This document shows, piece by piece, positions 53,784 through 62,699 of a stretch of DNA of 64,000 nt. The notes under the pieces are model-generated. The model was not told the DNA's origin and ran no database searches. It worked only from the letters and a program-made list of their open reading frames with translations. The translations under genes were made by a program, and so were the position numbers. How positions within the stretch are numbered: position 1 is the first letter of the stretch; each line of letters opens with the position of its first letter. This stretch comes from Novosphingobium piscinae (GTDB taxonomy: Bacteria; Pseudomonadota; Alphaproteobacteria; Sphingomonadales; Sphingomonadaceae), in contig NZ_JACLAX010000006.1 of assembly GCF_014230355.1 (NCBI RefSeq), positions 124,001 through 188,000 on the forward strand, written 5' to 3'.

Positions 53784-54240
53784 GACCGTGCCCGTCCGGG
53801 TGAAGCGCCTGCCGCATGGGGAGGGGCTGGCCCTGCCGGCCTATGCCACGGCGGGAGCCGCCGGGATGGACGTGGTCTCGGCCGAGGACGTGACGATCGC
53901 CCCGGGCGCGCGGCATGCCGTGGCCACCGGGCTCGCCATGGCGATTCCCCACGGCTACGAGATCCAGGTGCGGCCCCGCTCGGGCCTCGCGCTCAAGCAC
54001 GGCATTACCGTGCCGAACACGCCGGGGACGATCGATTCGGACTACCGCGGCGAGCTCAAGGTGATCCTGATCAACCACGGGCACGAGCCCTTCAAGATCG
54101 TGCGCGGCGATCGCGTGGCCCAGCTGGTGGTGGCGCCGGTGGTGCAGGGCGAATGGATCGAGGCGGACGATCTGGGCGAAACCGCGCGCGGCGCCGACGG
54201 CTTCGGCTCAACCGGCGGGGTCTCTTCGCTGGGCAGCTGA
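53770..54240 (+). CDS. dut: deoxyuridine 5'-triphosphate nucleotidohydrolase
   Basis: dUTPase converts dUTP to dUMP and pyrophosphate. The 156-residue product has the five family motifs, including [24 protein letters not shown] and the C-terminal [14 protein letters not shown] 53770 overlaps the coaBC stop. It is the last gene of the rightward ubiE operon, before a convergent lipoprotein gene. Confidence 0.95.
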   Translation: MHSVETVPVRVKRLPHGEGLALPAYATAGAAGMDVVSAEDVTIAPGARHAVATGLAMAIPHGYEIQVRPRSGLALKHGITVPNTPGTIDSDYRGELKVILINHGHEPFKIVRGDRVAQLVVAPVVQGEWIEADDLGETARGADGFGSTGGVSSLGS

Positions 54241-54303
54241 CTGCGCGGCGCCGGAGAGGGTGTCACCGGCGTGACAGCGGCCCGGGCCTGTGCTGGGGCG
54301 GGC

Positions 54304-54329
54304 CGATCCCGGGCCGGAGCCCGGGATCG
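54304..54329. terminator. convergent hairpin after dut
   Basis: CGATCCCGGGC (54304-54314) pairs exactly with GCCCGGGATCG (54319-54329) around CGGA, between the dut stop and the convergent DUF4136 stop at 54338. No strong T-run is present, so this is a candidate bidirectional terminator only. Confidence 0.5.
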
Positions 54330-54337
54330 CGCGAAGA

Positions 54338-55042
54338 TCAGCCCTTCTTCTTTTCCGGAGCGACCGTGATGCGCACCGTCTCGCCCGAGCGGCCCGGGAA
54401 GTTGGTGAACATCGCCTCGACCAGGCTCGGCACCAGATAGGGCAGGCGATTCGAGGTCGACACCGCTTCGGCCCGGCCCTCGAACAGGCGGGCATTGTCC
54501 GCGCGGCGCTCGATCTTCATCTCGATGCCGCTGGTGAACACGGTGTAGCTGTCGATCCCGCCGCCCAGCCACGGATCGTTCCAGCCGAAGCCCCAGCCAC
54601 CCCAGGGTCCGAAGCGCGGATGGCCCCAGCCACCCCAGCCGCCCCAGCCGCCCCAGCCACCCCAGCCGCCCCAGCCACCCCAGAAGGGATCGCGGAATCC
54701 GACGCCGGTGGTGCGGATGCGTTCGCGGCCGCGGTCCACGCCGTAATCGAAGCGGACCAGCAGGTTCGCGGTTTCAGCACTGGCCGGGGTGTAGCCGAGC
54801 CTGCTCATCTGGGCTTCGACCAGGCGGGCGTACTGGGCAAATTCGAGACCGCCGGCAAGCGCGGGGTCATCGGCGACCACGGCGAAGGTCTGCCCGGCGG
54901 GGGCGGGCAACTGCGACTGGAAGCGCTTCACGTTGGCGGTCAGGCTGGGGGTGCAGGCTGCAAGGCTGGCCAGAACCAGCGGGATCGCGGCCAGCCTGAG
55001 GCTGCGGCGAAGTGCGGAGAACTCGATATTCTTGCGAGACAT
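54338..55042 (-). CDS. DUF4136 lipoprotein with WGG repeats, copy 3
   Basis: A 234-residue lipoprotein with lipobox LASLAAC near residue 30. A run of WGG tripeptides (about six or seven) lies at about residues 120-140, then Pro/Trp/Gly-rich HPRFGPWGGWGFGW. The C-terminal end [16 protein letters not shown] matches copy 1. The start at 55042 is MSRKNIEFSAL. The repeat is encoded by a 9-base unit and could vary in number. Function unknown; Gly/Trp segments suggest a surface or membrane contact. Confidence 0.8.
   Translation of the reverse strand: MSRKNIEFSALRRSLRLAAIPLVLASLAACTPSLTANVKRFQSQLPAPAGQTFAVVADDPALAGGLEFAQYARLVEAQMSRLGYTPASAETANLLVRFDYGVDRGRERIRTTGVGFRDPFWGGWGGWGGWGGWGGWGGWGHPRFGPWGGWGFGWNDPWLGGGIDSYTVFTSGIEMKIERRADNARLFEGRAEAVSTSNRLPYLVPSLVEAMFTNFPGRSGETVRITVAPEKKKG
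54624..54683 (-). repeat. 9-base tandem repeat coding WGG
   Basis: Six full copies and one partial copy of the plus-strand unit CCCCAGCCR (coding Trp-Gly-Gly on the minus strand) follow each other without interruption. Only the last base of the unit varies (A or G). It is a length-variable microsatellite inside a lipoprotein gene. Confidence 0.85.
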
Positions 55043-55190
55043 CCCTTGATACTCCGAATGGACGCGCACTGCCGGGCAGCCCCACCCTGTTCCATGCAGC
55101 GCGTGCAACTCTGTGCCCTATCCTGCGGGCGCTGAACAGCGCTTGAATGGGCAGGTTCGAAGCGAGGCCCGGCGGCGCCGGACCGTTGGC

Positions 55191-55979
55191 TCAATCGGGG
55201 CGCGCGGCTTCGCTCTCAGGCGGCTTGGAGAAGTCGAAGCGGATCCGCACCCAGGTGCCGACCAGGGCCTTGCCGCTCGAGCGCGGCGGCCGCACGAGGA
55301 ACTGCCACGCGGCCTGGCGGATGCCTCGGGCCAGTCCCGAGCCGGGCGGATACTCGCCCATCTCCTGGCAGTCCTCGACGTGGAAGCGGTCGATCGTGCG
55401 GCAGGCGATCATCGCCCAGCTGCCCGGCATGTTCGCGCCGCGCGGGATGTAGGGGGCCATCTCGGCGCGGGTAGGCTCGCGCACCCATTCGGCGGCGTAG
55501 AGGCGCGCGCCGCCCGGACCATCGCCACCACCGGCCGCCTCGGCGCCGCCCTCGGCCGGGCCCGCCGGTCCGGCGGCCGGACCGCGGCGGGCCATGCGGC
55601 TGATGTCGGCAGCGGCCATCTGGTCGCGGGTGAGCGGAATCAGGTTGAGCGCGGGGAGCGGCGATTCGGTCGGCTGGGGCTGGGGCGGGGTCGGCACCGG
55701 GGTGGTGGCCGTGGCCGCCTGGACCTTCTGCGGTGCCGCCTGACGCCGCTGACGCGGCTGGTCCGTGTCGCGGCTGGTGACGTCGACGGCGACCAGCCGG
55801 GTGCCATTGCCGGGTTTGCTTCCGTCCAGCGCGCCCATCCGCACCAGCACCAGCCCGAACAACAGGCAGATCGCCAACGAGAGCACGGCCGACACCGCCC
55901 GTTCGCCGCGACTCGGTCCGTAGGACGCAGCGCGCATGGGGAGCCGCAGGGGCAGGGTGGGCGGCATGGTGGGCGGCAT
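55191..55979 (-). CDS. membrane-anchored Pro-rich protein of unknown function (TonB-like layout)
   Basis: A 262-residue protein with a short basic N-terminus, a membrane helix at about residues 31-50 (AVLSLAICLLFGLVLVRMG), a Pro/Gln/Thr-rich linker near 85-105 (VPTPPQPQPTESP), and a C-terminal part with three Cys and the end GTWVRIRFDFSKPPESE. This is the layout of TonB, but the TonB C-terminal fold cannot be confirmed. ATG 55979 follows AGGTGA; earlier starts at 56393 overlap trpS in the same strand. It ends the leftward secB-murJ-trpS group. Confidence 0.58.
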   Translation of the reverse strand: MPPTMPPTLPLRLPMRAASYGPSRGERAVSAVLSLAICLLFGLVLVRMGALDGSKPGNGTRLVAVDVTSRDTDQPRQRRQAAPQKVQAATATTPVPTPPQPQPTESPLPALNLIPLTRDQMAAADISRMARRGPAAGPAGPAEGGAEAAGGGDGPGGARLYAAEWVREPTRAEMAPYIPRGANMPGSWAMIACRTIDRFHVEDCQEMGEYPPGSGLARGIRQAAWQFLVRPPRSSGKALVGTWVRIRFDFSKPPESEAARPD

Positions 55980-56025
55980 GGCGCGGGTCACCTGCCGCGG
56001 GGCGGCTGTACCGTTGCTGACCGGC

Positions 56026-57045
56026 TCAGCCGCGCACGAGGCCGAGCGCGGCATAGGCGCGCTCGAGCGTCGGCACGGCGAGCGCCCGGGCCCGCGAGGC
56101 GCCCCGGGCGAGGATCGCGTCGAGCGCGGCGCGGTCCTCGCGCAGCGCGATGAAGCGGGCGTTGATCGGCGCCAGCCGGTCAACCAGCAATTCGCCCAGC
56201 GCGGGCTTGAACTTGCCGAAACCTTCGCCGCCGAACTGGCCGAGCACCGCATCGACCGAGGTCCCCGCCATGGCCGCATAGATGCCCACCAGATTGGCCG
56301 CCTCGGGCCGGCCTTCCAACCCGGCCTTGGCGGCGGGGAGCGGTTCGGGATCGGTCTTGGCCTTGCGGATCTTGGCCATGATCGTGTCGGCATCGTCGGT
56401 CAGGTTGATCCGGCTCATGTCCGATGGATCGGACTTGCTCATCTTGGCGGACCCGTCGCGCAGGCTCATGATCCGCGCCGCCTCGGGCGGGATGATCGGA
56501 TCAGGCTGGGTGAAGACCGGTGCCGCCTCGGTTGCGAAATCGTTGTTGAACTTCTGCGCGATGTCGCGCGCCAGCTCGAGATGCTGCTTCTGGTCCTCGC
56601 CCACGGGGACGTGGGTGGCCTGGTAGAGCAGCACGTCGGCGGCCTGCAGCACCGGATAGGTGAACAGGGCGACGCTGGCGCCCTCGCGGTTCTTGCCGGC
56701 CTTGTCCTTCCACTGCGTCATGCGGTTGAGCCAGCCCATCCGCGCGGTGCCGTTGAGCAGCCACTGCAGCTCGGCGTGCTGCGGCACCTGCGCCTGGTTG
56801 AACAGGATCGAGCGTTCGGGATCGATCCCGCAGGCGACCAGCGCGGCGACCATCTCGCGCGTGTTGGCGGCCAGGTCGGCCGGCACGTGCGGCATCGAGA
56901 TCGCGTGGAGATCGGCCAGGAAATAGAGGCATTCATGGCCCTGCGCGGTGAACTCGTCCTGCATCCGCACCCAGTTGCGGATCGCCCCCAGATAATTGCC
57001 GAGGTGGAGATTGCCGGTGGGCTGGATGCCGGAAACGATGCGCAT
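56026..57045 (-). CDS. trpS: tryptophanyl-tRNA synthetase
   Basis: Class Ic synthetase that charges tRNA-Trp. The 339-residue product has the HIGH-like motif [11 protein letters not shown] near residue 9-19 and the KMSKS loop [10 protein letters not shown] near 200, plus the [16 protein letters not shown] segment. Start ATG 57045 is nine bases after the murJ stop, so murJ and trpS are co-transcribed. Confidence 0.96.
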   Translation of the reverse strand: MRIVSGIQPTGNLHLGNYLGAIRNWVRMQDEFTAQGHECLYFLADLHAISMPHVPADLAANTREMVAALVACGIDPERSILFNQAQVPQHAELQWLLNGTARMGWLNRMTQWKDKAGKNREGASVALFTYPVLQAADVLLYQATHVPVGEDQKQHLELARDIAQKFNNDFATEAAPVFTQPDPIIPPEAARIMSLRDGSAKMSKSDPSDMSRINLTDDADTIMAKIRKAKTDPEPLPAAKAGLEGRPEAANLVGIYAAMAGTSVDAVLGQFGGEGFGKFKPALGELLVDRLAPINARFIALREDRAALDAILARGASRARALAVPTLERAYAALGLVRG

Positions 57046-57053
57046 GGATACTC

Positions 57054-58628
57054 TCAGGACGAGGGGCGGCGCCGCCGCAGGAGAAGCGAGAGGTCGTCGC
57101 GCGAGAAGGCTCCCGAGACGACCGTGGCGAGCCCATAGACCAGCATCCCGGCCGAGACCAGCACGGTCAGCGCGGCAAAGCGGACCGGCCAGGTGCCGTG
57201 GACATAGGGCATGAGCAGGCCCTGGGTGGCCCACAGCACCGCGCCCATCGCCAGCGCCGCCAGCAGCAGGCGGGGCGCGCGGCGGCGCAGGCGGGCATCG
57301 GCGGCGAAGTGCCCGCGCCGCGCCAGCATGCGGTAGAGCAGCCCGACATTGACGGTCGAGGCGATGGCCGTGGCCAGCGGCGGGCCCATGTGCTGCAGCG
57401 GCAGGATCAGCACGAGGTTGCCCACCAGGTTCACCAGCATCGAAAGCGTGGCGTAGCGCACCGGGGTTTTCGTGTCCTGGCGGGCATAGAACCCCGGGGT
57501 CAGCACCTTGACCAGCACGTAGCTGGGCAGGCCGACCGAGAAGGCGGCCAGCGCCTGGGCGGTGTAGTGGGTGTCCTGCGGGGTGAACTTGCCATAGCCG
57601 AACAGCGCTGCCGCGATCGGCTCGCCGCAGACCACCAGCGCCACCGTCGCGGGCAGGGTCAGGAACAGCGCCAGTTCCATGCCGCGGTTCTGCGTCTCGA
57701 GCGCGGCGGCTTCCTCGCCGCCGCCGAGCTGGCGCGAGATCGTTGGCAGCAGCACGGTGCCCAGGCCGATCCCGATCAGCCCGAGCGGTAGCTGGTTCAG
57801 CCGGTCGGCCATGTAGATATAGGTGACCGAGCCGTGGGCCAGCAGCGAGGCGGCCAGCGCGGTCGAGATCAGCAGGTTGATCTGCACCGCGCCGGCCCCG
57901 GCCGCCGCCGGCCAGATCAGCGCGAGCAGGCGCCTCACCTCGGGGGTCAGGCGCGGTCGCCGCAGCCGGATGCGCACCCCGTTGCGGCGGCAGGCCCAGG
58001 CCAGCCACAGCAGCTGGAGCAGGCCGGACACCGAGACCGCGATCGCCTGGATCCGCGCGGTCTGCAGCGGATCGGCCGTGTGGAACAGCAGCAGTGCCGC
58101 GATCAGCGTCAGGTTGAGCAGGATCGGCGCGGCGGCATTGACCCAGAACTTGTGCAGCGAATTGAGGATGCCGCCGAACAGCGAGACCACGCTGATCAAC
58201 ATCAGGTAGGGGATCGTGTAGCGCGACAGCTCGACCGCGAATGCGAACTGCGCCTCGCTCACCCCGTTGAAGCGGCCCGACAGGACCAGGGTGACCGGCC
58301 AGGCGAAGACCTCGAGCAGCACGGTCATCGCCAGCAGCACCGGCAGCAGCACGGCCAGCGCCTGTTCGGCGAAGGTCAGGCCCTCGGGCAGCCCCCGGCC
58401 TGCGGGATCGGCCACCTTCTGGTTGAACAGCGGGACGAAGGCCGAGGCGAAGGCGCCTTCGGCGAACAGCGCGCGGAACATGTTGGGCAGCCGGAAGGCG
58501 ACGAGAAAGGCGTCCGAGGCGAAGCCCGCGCCGACATAGCGCGCGAACAGGCTGTCGCGCAGCAGGCCGAGCACGCGGCTGAGCAGGGTCAGTCCGCCGA
58601 TCGTGCCGGTGGCCTTGAGCAGGTTCAT
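57054..58628 (-). CDS. murJ: lipid II flippase MurJ
   Basis: MurJ moves lipid II across the inner membrane in peptidoglycan synthesis. The 524-residue product is polytopic (about 14 helices) and has the family start [24 protein letters not shown], the Arg-rich loop motifs, and FNQKVAD. It follows a REP pair at 58677-58759 and precedes trpS. Start ATG 58628. Confidence 0.94.
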   Translation of the reverse strand: MNLLKATGTIGGLTLLSRVLGLLRDSLFARYVGAGFASDAFLVAFRLPNMFRALFAEGAFASAFVPLFNQKVADPAGRGLPEGLTFAEQALAVLLPVLLAMTVLLEVFAWPVTLVLSGRFNGVSEAQFAFAVELSRYTIPYLMLISVVSLFGGILNSLHKFWVNAAAPILLNLTLIAALLLFHTADPLQTARIQAIAVSVSGLLQLLWLAWACRRNGVRIRLRRPRLTPEVRRLLALIWPAAAGAGAVQINLLISTALAASLLAHGSVTYIYMADRLNQLPLGLIGIGLGTVLLPTISRQLGGGEEAAALETQNRGMELALFLTLPATVALVVCGEPIAAALFGYGKFTPQDTHYTAQALAAFSVGLPSYVLVKVLTPGFYARQDTKTPVRYATLSMLVNLVGNLVLILPLQHMGPPLATAIASTVNVGLLYRMLARRGHFAADARLRRRAPRLLLAALAMGAVLWATQGLLMPYVHGTWPVRFAALTVLVSAGMLVYGLATVVSGAFSRDDLSLLLRRRRPSS

Positions 58629-58676
58629 GGGTTGAGCCGTGTCATGGTCCGGCCCCGATCAGCCCTTGTCCCGACC

Positions 58677-58759
58677 CCGCTCGTGCTGAGCCTGTCGCAG
58701 CACGCGCCCAACGGCAGGGGCTGGGCGCGTGGCCTTCGACAAGCTCAGGCTGAGCGGGT
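58677..58759. repeat. REP-like inverted repeat, family A
   Basis: Left arm CCCGCTCGTGCTGAGCCTGT (58677-58696) and right arm AAGCTCAGGCTGAGCGGGT (58741-58759) are inverse copies, and the inner parts CACGCGCCCA and TGGGCGCGTG also pair. The hairpin lies between the secB stop and the murJ start. The same core is seen at 30602-30751. Confidence 0.75.
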
Positions 58760-58792
58760 GAGGGTGCAAGACCCTGGTCAATCAGTCGGGGA

Positions 58793-59311
58793 TCAGGCGT
58801 TGCCGGCCGGTTCGGCCTCGGCGGTCTGCTGCGCCTGGGCCAGCTGCTGCAGGTAGAGCCCGTTGAAGTCGATCGGCTCGAGCATGACCGGCGGATAGCC
58901 GGCATCGCGCACGGCGTCCGCGACGATGCGGCGGGCGAAGGGGAACAGGATGCGCGGCGCTTCGGCATAGGTGAAGGCGTGCATCTGCTCGGGCGGCAGC
59001 CCGCGCATGCCGATCAGGCCGGCATAGCTCAGCTCGACGATATAGGCGGTGCCGCCCTGGCTCTTGGCGCTCATGTTGATCTTGAGCTCGACCTCGTGGA
59101 CCTCGGCATCGAGCGGGGTCGACTGGATGTTGAACTGAACGTCGAGCTGCGGGGCGTCCTGCCACTGGTACGACTGCGGCGCATTGGGGTTCTCGACCGA
59201 GAGATCCTTGACGTACTGCGAGATGATTCCCGCGGCCGGACCGGTGTCCTCGCCGTTGGGAACGGGGCCGTCGAGGTTGAGATCGGAGATGATGTTGCCT
59301 TCGTCGGCCAT
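58793..59311 (-). CDS. secB: protein-export chaperone SecB
   Basis: SecB keeps preproteins unfolded and hands them to SecA. The 172-residue product has the family core QYVKDLSVENPNAP near residue 33 and FARRIVADAVRDAGYPPVML near 125, with an acidic N-terminus and an Ala/Gln C-terminal tail. The start at 59311 is MADEGNIISD. Diverges from timA, and the promoter lies just upstream. Confidence 0.93.
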   Translation of the reverse strand: MADEGNIISDLNLDGPVPNGEDTGPAAGIISQYVKDLSVENPNAPQSYQWQDAPQLDVQFNIQSTPLDAEVHEVELKINMSAKSQGGTAYIVELSYAGLIGMRGLPPEQMHAFTYAEAPRILFPFARRIVADAVRDAGYPPVMLEPIDFNGLYLQQLAQAQQTAEAEPAGNA

Positions 59312-59349
59312 GGGATCAGCTTTCTCTGGGTAGGAACGGAATGCCGGGG

Positions 59350-59378
59350 CGCCTAGCATCCCGCGTGGCGGGCGGCAA
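59350..59378 (-). promoter_or_regulatory. secB promoter
   Basis: Reading leftward, TTGCCG at 59378-59373 and TAGGCG at 59355-59350 are 17 bases apart. The start point would be about 30 bases before the secB ATG. Confidence 0.5.
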
Positions 59379-59507
59379 TCTCCCGCGCAGCGCCGGCCTG
59401 CCCTCGCAAAGGTGGCGCCACCTGTCTTATCGGGTCATGGCCGCGTGGCCATCTGGCCGCGGCGTGACGGGAAAATTACCGTCTCGGCTTCCTCATGCGT
59501 TGTTCAT

Positions 59508-59536
59508 TTGTCAAGTGTACCTATCTCGGGCACTAT
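59508..59536 (+). promoter_or_regulatory. candidate timA-mltA-smr promoter
   Basis: TTGTCA at 59508-59513 and CACTAT at 59531-59536 are 17 bases apart in the AT-richer part of the secB-timA gap, 52 bases before the timA GTG. Confidence 0.35.
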
Positions 59537-59588
59537 CAGTCCTTGCCGCGCCGCGCCCGGTGACGCGGCCGAACGAAAGTTGTGTGAC

Positions 59589-60266
59589 GTGACGGTTGAA
59601 GTCGTGATCCTCGCCATGATCGCAGCCTTCCTGGGCCTGCGCCTCTATGCCGTCCTGGGCCGTCGCGCCGAGCACGAGGAAGAGACGATCCAGGGCCGCT
59701 TCGATCCCGAGGCCGGAGCCCCGGCCGCGCCGCGCGCCGCCCCGGCCCGCCTGCCCGAACGGTCGGTTCCGCCCACCGCCCAGCAGCGCCCGCGCGAACT
59801 GCCCGGCGTGCTGCCGGTGGCCGAGCGCGGCCTGCGCGAGATCGCGGCGGCCGATCGCCGGTTTGACGCGCTGACCTTCCTGCAGGGCGCCCGCGGCGCC
59901 TATCGCATGACGCTCGAAGCGTTCTGGCGCGGCGACCGCGAGCAGCTCTCGCAGCTGTGCGACCGCGATGTCTACGAAGGCTTCACCGCTGCCATCGCCG
60001 CGCGTGAGGCCGCCGGCGAAACGCTGGACAACCGCCTGGTGCGGATCGAGGACGCGACGATCGTCGACGCCAGCCTCGACGGCACGATGGCCCGCGTCAC
60101 GGTCCGCTTTACCGCCGACATCGCCGCCGTCACCCGCGATGCCGCCGGGACCATGGTTGCCGGTTCGCTCGATGACGCGATCGAGGCGCGCGACCTGTGG
60201 ACGTTCAGCCGCGACGTGACCGCCGCCGGCCCCGACTGGCTGCTCGACGAGACCGACGAGGCCTGA
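59589..60266 (+). CDS. timA: Tim44-domain protein TimA
   Basis: A 225-residue protein with one N-terminal membrane helix (residues 3-20, VEVVILAMIAAFLGLRLY), a Pro/Ala linker and a C-terminal Tim44-like domain (TFLQGARGAYRMTLEAFWRGD). TimA-type proteins of alphaproteobacteria are related to mitochondrial Tim44 and are linked to export or envelope assembly. GTG 59589 is used because it puts the helix at the N-terminus. Followed by mltA after seven bases. Confidence 0.85.
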   Translation: MTVEVVILAMIAAFLGLRLYAVLGRRAEHEEETIQGRFDPEAGAPAAPRAAPARLPERSVPPTAQQRPRELPGVLPVAERGLREIAAADRRFDALTFLQGARGAYRMTLEAFWRGDREQLSQLCDRDVYEGFTAAIAAREAAGETLDNRLVRIEDATIVDASLDGTMARVTVRFTADIAAVTRDAAGTMVAGSLDDAIEARDLWTFSRDVTAAGPDWLLDETDEA

Positions 60267-60273
60267 AACCCGC

Positions 60274-61539
60274 ATGCCGGGGGGCAGGGTCAAGCGCTGG
60301 GCAGGCCTGGCCGCGCCCCTGTTCCTGGCCGCCTGTACTGTCATTCCTCCCGCGACCGGGCCGCGCCCGGTGCCCGCCCGGCCTGCTCCCGGCGCCGTGC
60401 CGTCGCCTGCGCCCCAGACCAGCCCTCCGGTCAACGCCGTCGCCCTCGGGGTGGCGCCGGGACCAGCCTTGACCGGGCTGCCGCTGGCCACCGCGCGCCC
60501 GGGCGCCGCGCTGCGCGCCTTCATCGAAAGCTGCCGTGCCCTGCTGGTGCGAACCGACCAGTCCGGCCTGACCCGCCCGGCCGACTGGCGCCCGGCCTGC
60601 ACCGCCGCGCCGACCTGGCCTGCCACCGATGCCGCGGGTTTCTTCGCCAGCTGGTTTGAAACCGCCCGCGTCAGCGATGGACGCAGCTATGTGACCGGCT
60701 ACTACGAGCCCGAAATCGCCGGGACGCGCACCGCCCAGCCGGGCTTCGCCGTGCCGGTCTACCGGGTGCCACCCGATCTGGTGCGCGCCTGGCCGTTCGA
60801 AACGCCGTTCGAACAGCGGGTCGGCCAGCCGCCCCTCGGTCGCTTCGATGCCGACGGGCGCTTCGTGCCCTATTACGACCGCGCCCAGATCGAGGACGGG
60901 GCCCTGGCCGGCAAAGGGCTGGAGATCGGGTGGGCGGCCGATCCGGCAGAGCTGTTCTTCCTGCAGGTGCAGGGTTCGGGCCGGCTGATCGGGCCGGATG
61001 GTACGGTGATCCGCATTGGCTTCGCGGGGCAGAACGGCCATCCCTACACCGGGATCGGCGCGGTCCTGCGCGATCGCGGGCTGATCGGAACCGGCCCCGG
61101 CCAGTATCCGGGATCGATGCAAGGGATCCTTGCCTACATTCGTGAGCACCCCGAAGAAGGCCGGGCGCTGATGCGGCTCAACCGCAGCTACGTCTTCTTC
61201 CGCGAGGTGACCGGCGATGGTCCGGTCGGCGCGCTCAACGTGCCGATCCGCGGCCAGGCCAGCCTGGCCGCCGATCCGCTGATGGTTCCGCTTGGCGCCC
61301 CGGTGCTGCTGGCCGAGGCCGACCGGCCCGAGATCAACGGGCTGTGGGTGGCGCAGGATACGGGCGGGGCGATCAAGGGTGCCAACCGGTTCGATTCGTT
61401 CTGGGGTGCCGGGCCGACCGCCCGGGTGATCGCCGGGGGCATGGCGGCGCGCGGCGCGGCGCTGATCCTCCTGCCCAAGGGCACGCTCGCCCGTCTTTCC
61501 GCCCTGCCTGCCACCGCCCCGCAGCAGCGCCGCCGATGA
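60274..61539 (+). CDS. mltA: membrane-bound lytic transglycosylase A
   Basis: MltA cleaves peptidoglycan with formation of 1,6-anhydro ends. The 421-residue lipoprotein has lipobox LFLAAC near residue 20, the MltA core VTGYYEPEIAGT and FFLQVQGSGRL, and the 3D domain with the catalytic Asp in WVAQDTGGAIKGANRFDSFW. It would remodel the wall at the outer membrane. The stop overlaps the smr start (ATGA). Confidence 0.94.
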   Translation: MPGGRVKRWAGLAAPLFLAACTVIPPATGPRPVPARPAPGAVPSPAPQTSPPVNAVALGVAPGPALTGLPLATARPGAALRAFIESCRALLVRTDQSGLTRPADWRPACTAAPTWPATDAAGFFASWFETARVSDGRSYVTGYYEPEIAGTRTAQPGFAVPVYRVPPDLVRAWPFETPFEQRVGQPPLGRFDADGRFVPYYDRAQIEDGALAGKGLEIGWAADPAELFFLQVQGSGRLIGPDGTVIRIGFAGQNGHPYTGIGAVLRDRGLIGTGPGQYPGSMQGILAYIREHPEEGRALMRLNRSYVFFREVTGDGPVGALNVPIRGQASLAADPLMVPLGAPVLLAEADRPEINGLWVAQDTGGAIKGANRFDSFWGAGPTARVIAGGMAARGAALILLPKGTLARLSALPATAPQQRRR

Positions 61540-62126
61540 GCCGTCCCCCGCGCGGGCTGACGCCCGAGGAGGCCGAGCTATGGGCCAAGGTTGCGGCCAC
61601 GGTGAAGCCGCTGCGTCCGCGCGCCCGGCCGGCTCCGCCCAGTCCGGCAACTGTCCCCGCGCCCCCCGCATCTGGCATCCCCGCTGCGGCGGCGCCCCGC
61701 CTGCGCGGCCGGGTACCCCCCCCGCTGCCTCCGGTCGCGCCCGCTCCGATGGCCCCGCCGCGTCCGCTCGACCGGCACGGGCTCGATGCCAGCTGGGAGC
61801 GCAAGCTCGCCAAGGCGGCGGTGACGCCCGATTTCACGCTCGACCTGCATGGCCACTCGCTCGAGGCCGCGCACGGCCGGCTCGAGCACGGGCTGGCCCA
61901 GGCCCTGGCCCAGGGCGCGCGGGTGCTGCTGCTGGTGACCGGCCGGCCGCGGCCATCCGACGATCATGCCGGCCGCGGCGAGCGGCGCGGCGCGATCCGC
62001 GCCAAGGTGCTCGACTGGCTGGCCGCCGGTCCTTACGCCCAGCGCATCGCCGCCGTGCGCCAGGCCCATCCCCGCCATGGCGGGGCCGGCGCGCTCTACA
62101 TCGTACTCAAGCGCCCGGGGCGCTGA
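61536..62126 (+). CDS. Smr-domain protein
   Basis: A 196-residue protein with an N-terminal low-complexity Pro/Ala/Arg linker and a C-terminal Smr domain (TLDLHGHSLEAAH near 105, VLLLVTGRPRPSDD near 130, and HPRHGGAGALYIVLKRPGR at the end). Smr domains bind or cut branched nucleic acid. ATG at 61536 overlaps the mltA stop by four bases. The usual GKGxxS-type loop is longer here. Confidence 0.88.
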   Translation: MSRPPRGLTPEEAELWAKVAATVKPLRPRARPAPPSPATVPAPPASGIPAAAAPRLRGRVPPPLPPVAPAPMAPPRPLDRHGLDASWERKLAKAAVTPDFTLDLHGHSLEAAHGRLEHGLAQALAQGARVLLLVTGRPRPSDDHAGRGERRGAIRAKVLDWLAAGPYAQRIAAVRQAHPRHGGAGALYIVLKRPGR

Positions 62127-62130
62127 CCGC

Positions 62131-62595
62131 TCACTCGGGCGCGACGAGGATCCGCACCTGCGCCACCGGGCTCTTGCGCAGCCGCACGGTGTAGCGCCCA
62201 GCGGGCAGCTGGAAGCTGACGATCTTGCGGATGCCCGAGCAGGCGGGGCCATGCGTATGGCCGCTGCTCTGTAGGGTGACGCCGGCGGCCAGCACGTCGA
62301 TCCAGGCCGCATCCGACAGGAGGACCCGGTAGGTCCCGGTCTGCGGCACGATCAGCGGGCGGTTGCCGCCATAGCCCGCCTCGGGCTCGGCCATGGCGGT
62401 CAAGGCCATGGTGGCGGGCTGGCCCAGCCGTAGCGATCCTGCGCGGGTGGGGGCCGCGCGCCATGCGGCCAGGTCGGCGGGCAGGGGGGCGGGGACCGCG
62501 GGACAGGCCGCGGCTGCGGGTGCGGGGGTGGTGGTCGGGGCAGGCGCGGCGGTCGCGGCCAGCGGGGCGGCAAGGCTCAGCAGCAGGGGCAGCAT
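62131..62595 (-). CDS. small secreted protein of unknown function
   Basis: A 154-residue protein with a signal peptide (LLLSLAAPLAATAAPAP), an Ala/Pro spacer, and a C-terminal domain with HTHGPACSGIRKIVSFQLPAG and YTVRLRKSPVAQVRILVAPE. The layout suggests a small beta-sandwich that binds a ligand in the periplasm. I do not recognise the family. It is convergent with smr and divergent from the next gene. Confidence 0.65.
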   Translation of the reverse strand: MLPLLLSLAAPLAATAAPAPTTTPAPAAAACPAVPAPLPADLAAWRAAPTRAGSLRLGQPATMALTAMAEPEAGYGGNRPLIVPQTGTYRVLLSDAAWIDVLAAGVTLQSSGHTHGPACSGIRKIVSFQLPAGRYTVRLRKSPVAQVRILVAPE

Positions 62596-62699
62596 GACCC
62601 CTGTCTTCCAGCTTTGGCGGCCACTGTCCAGCCGGCGTGGCCCGGTTGCTCGCCCGGTTCCGGCGGCTTGAGCGGCGCCGCCCGGCCGCGCATAAGGCG

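Noticed and set aside
54624..54683. CRISPR-like array
   Set aside because: The 9-base units are contiguous with no spacers and lie in frame inside a gene, so they are a coding microsatellite.
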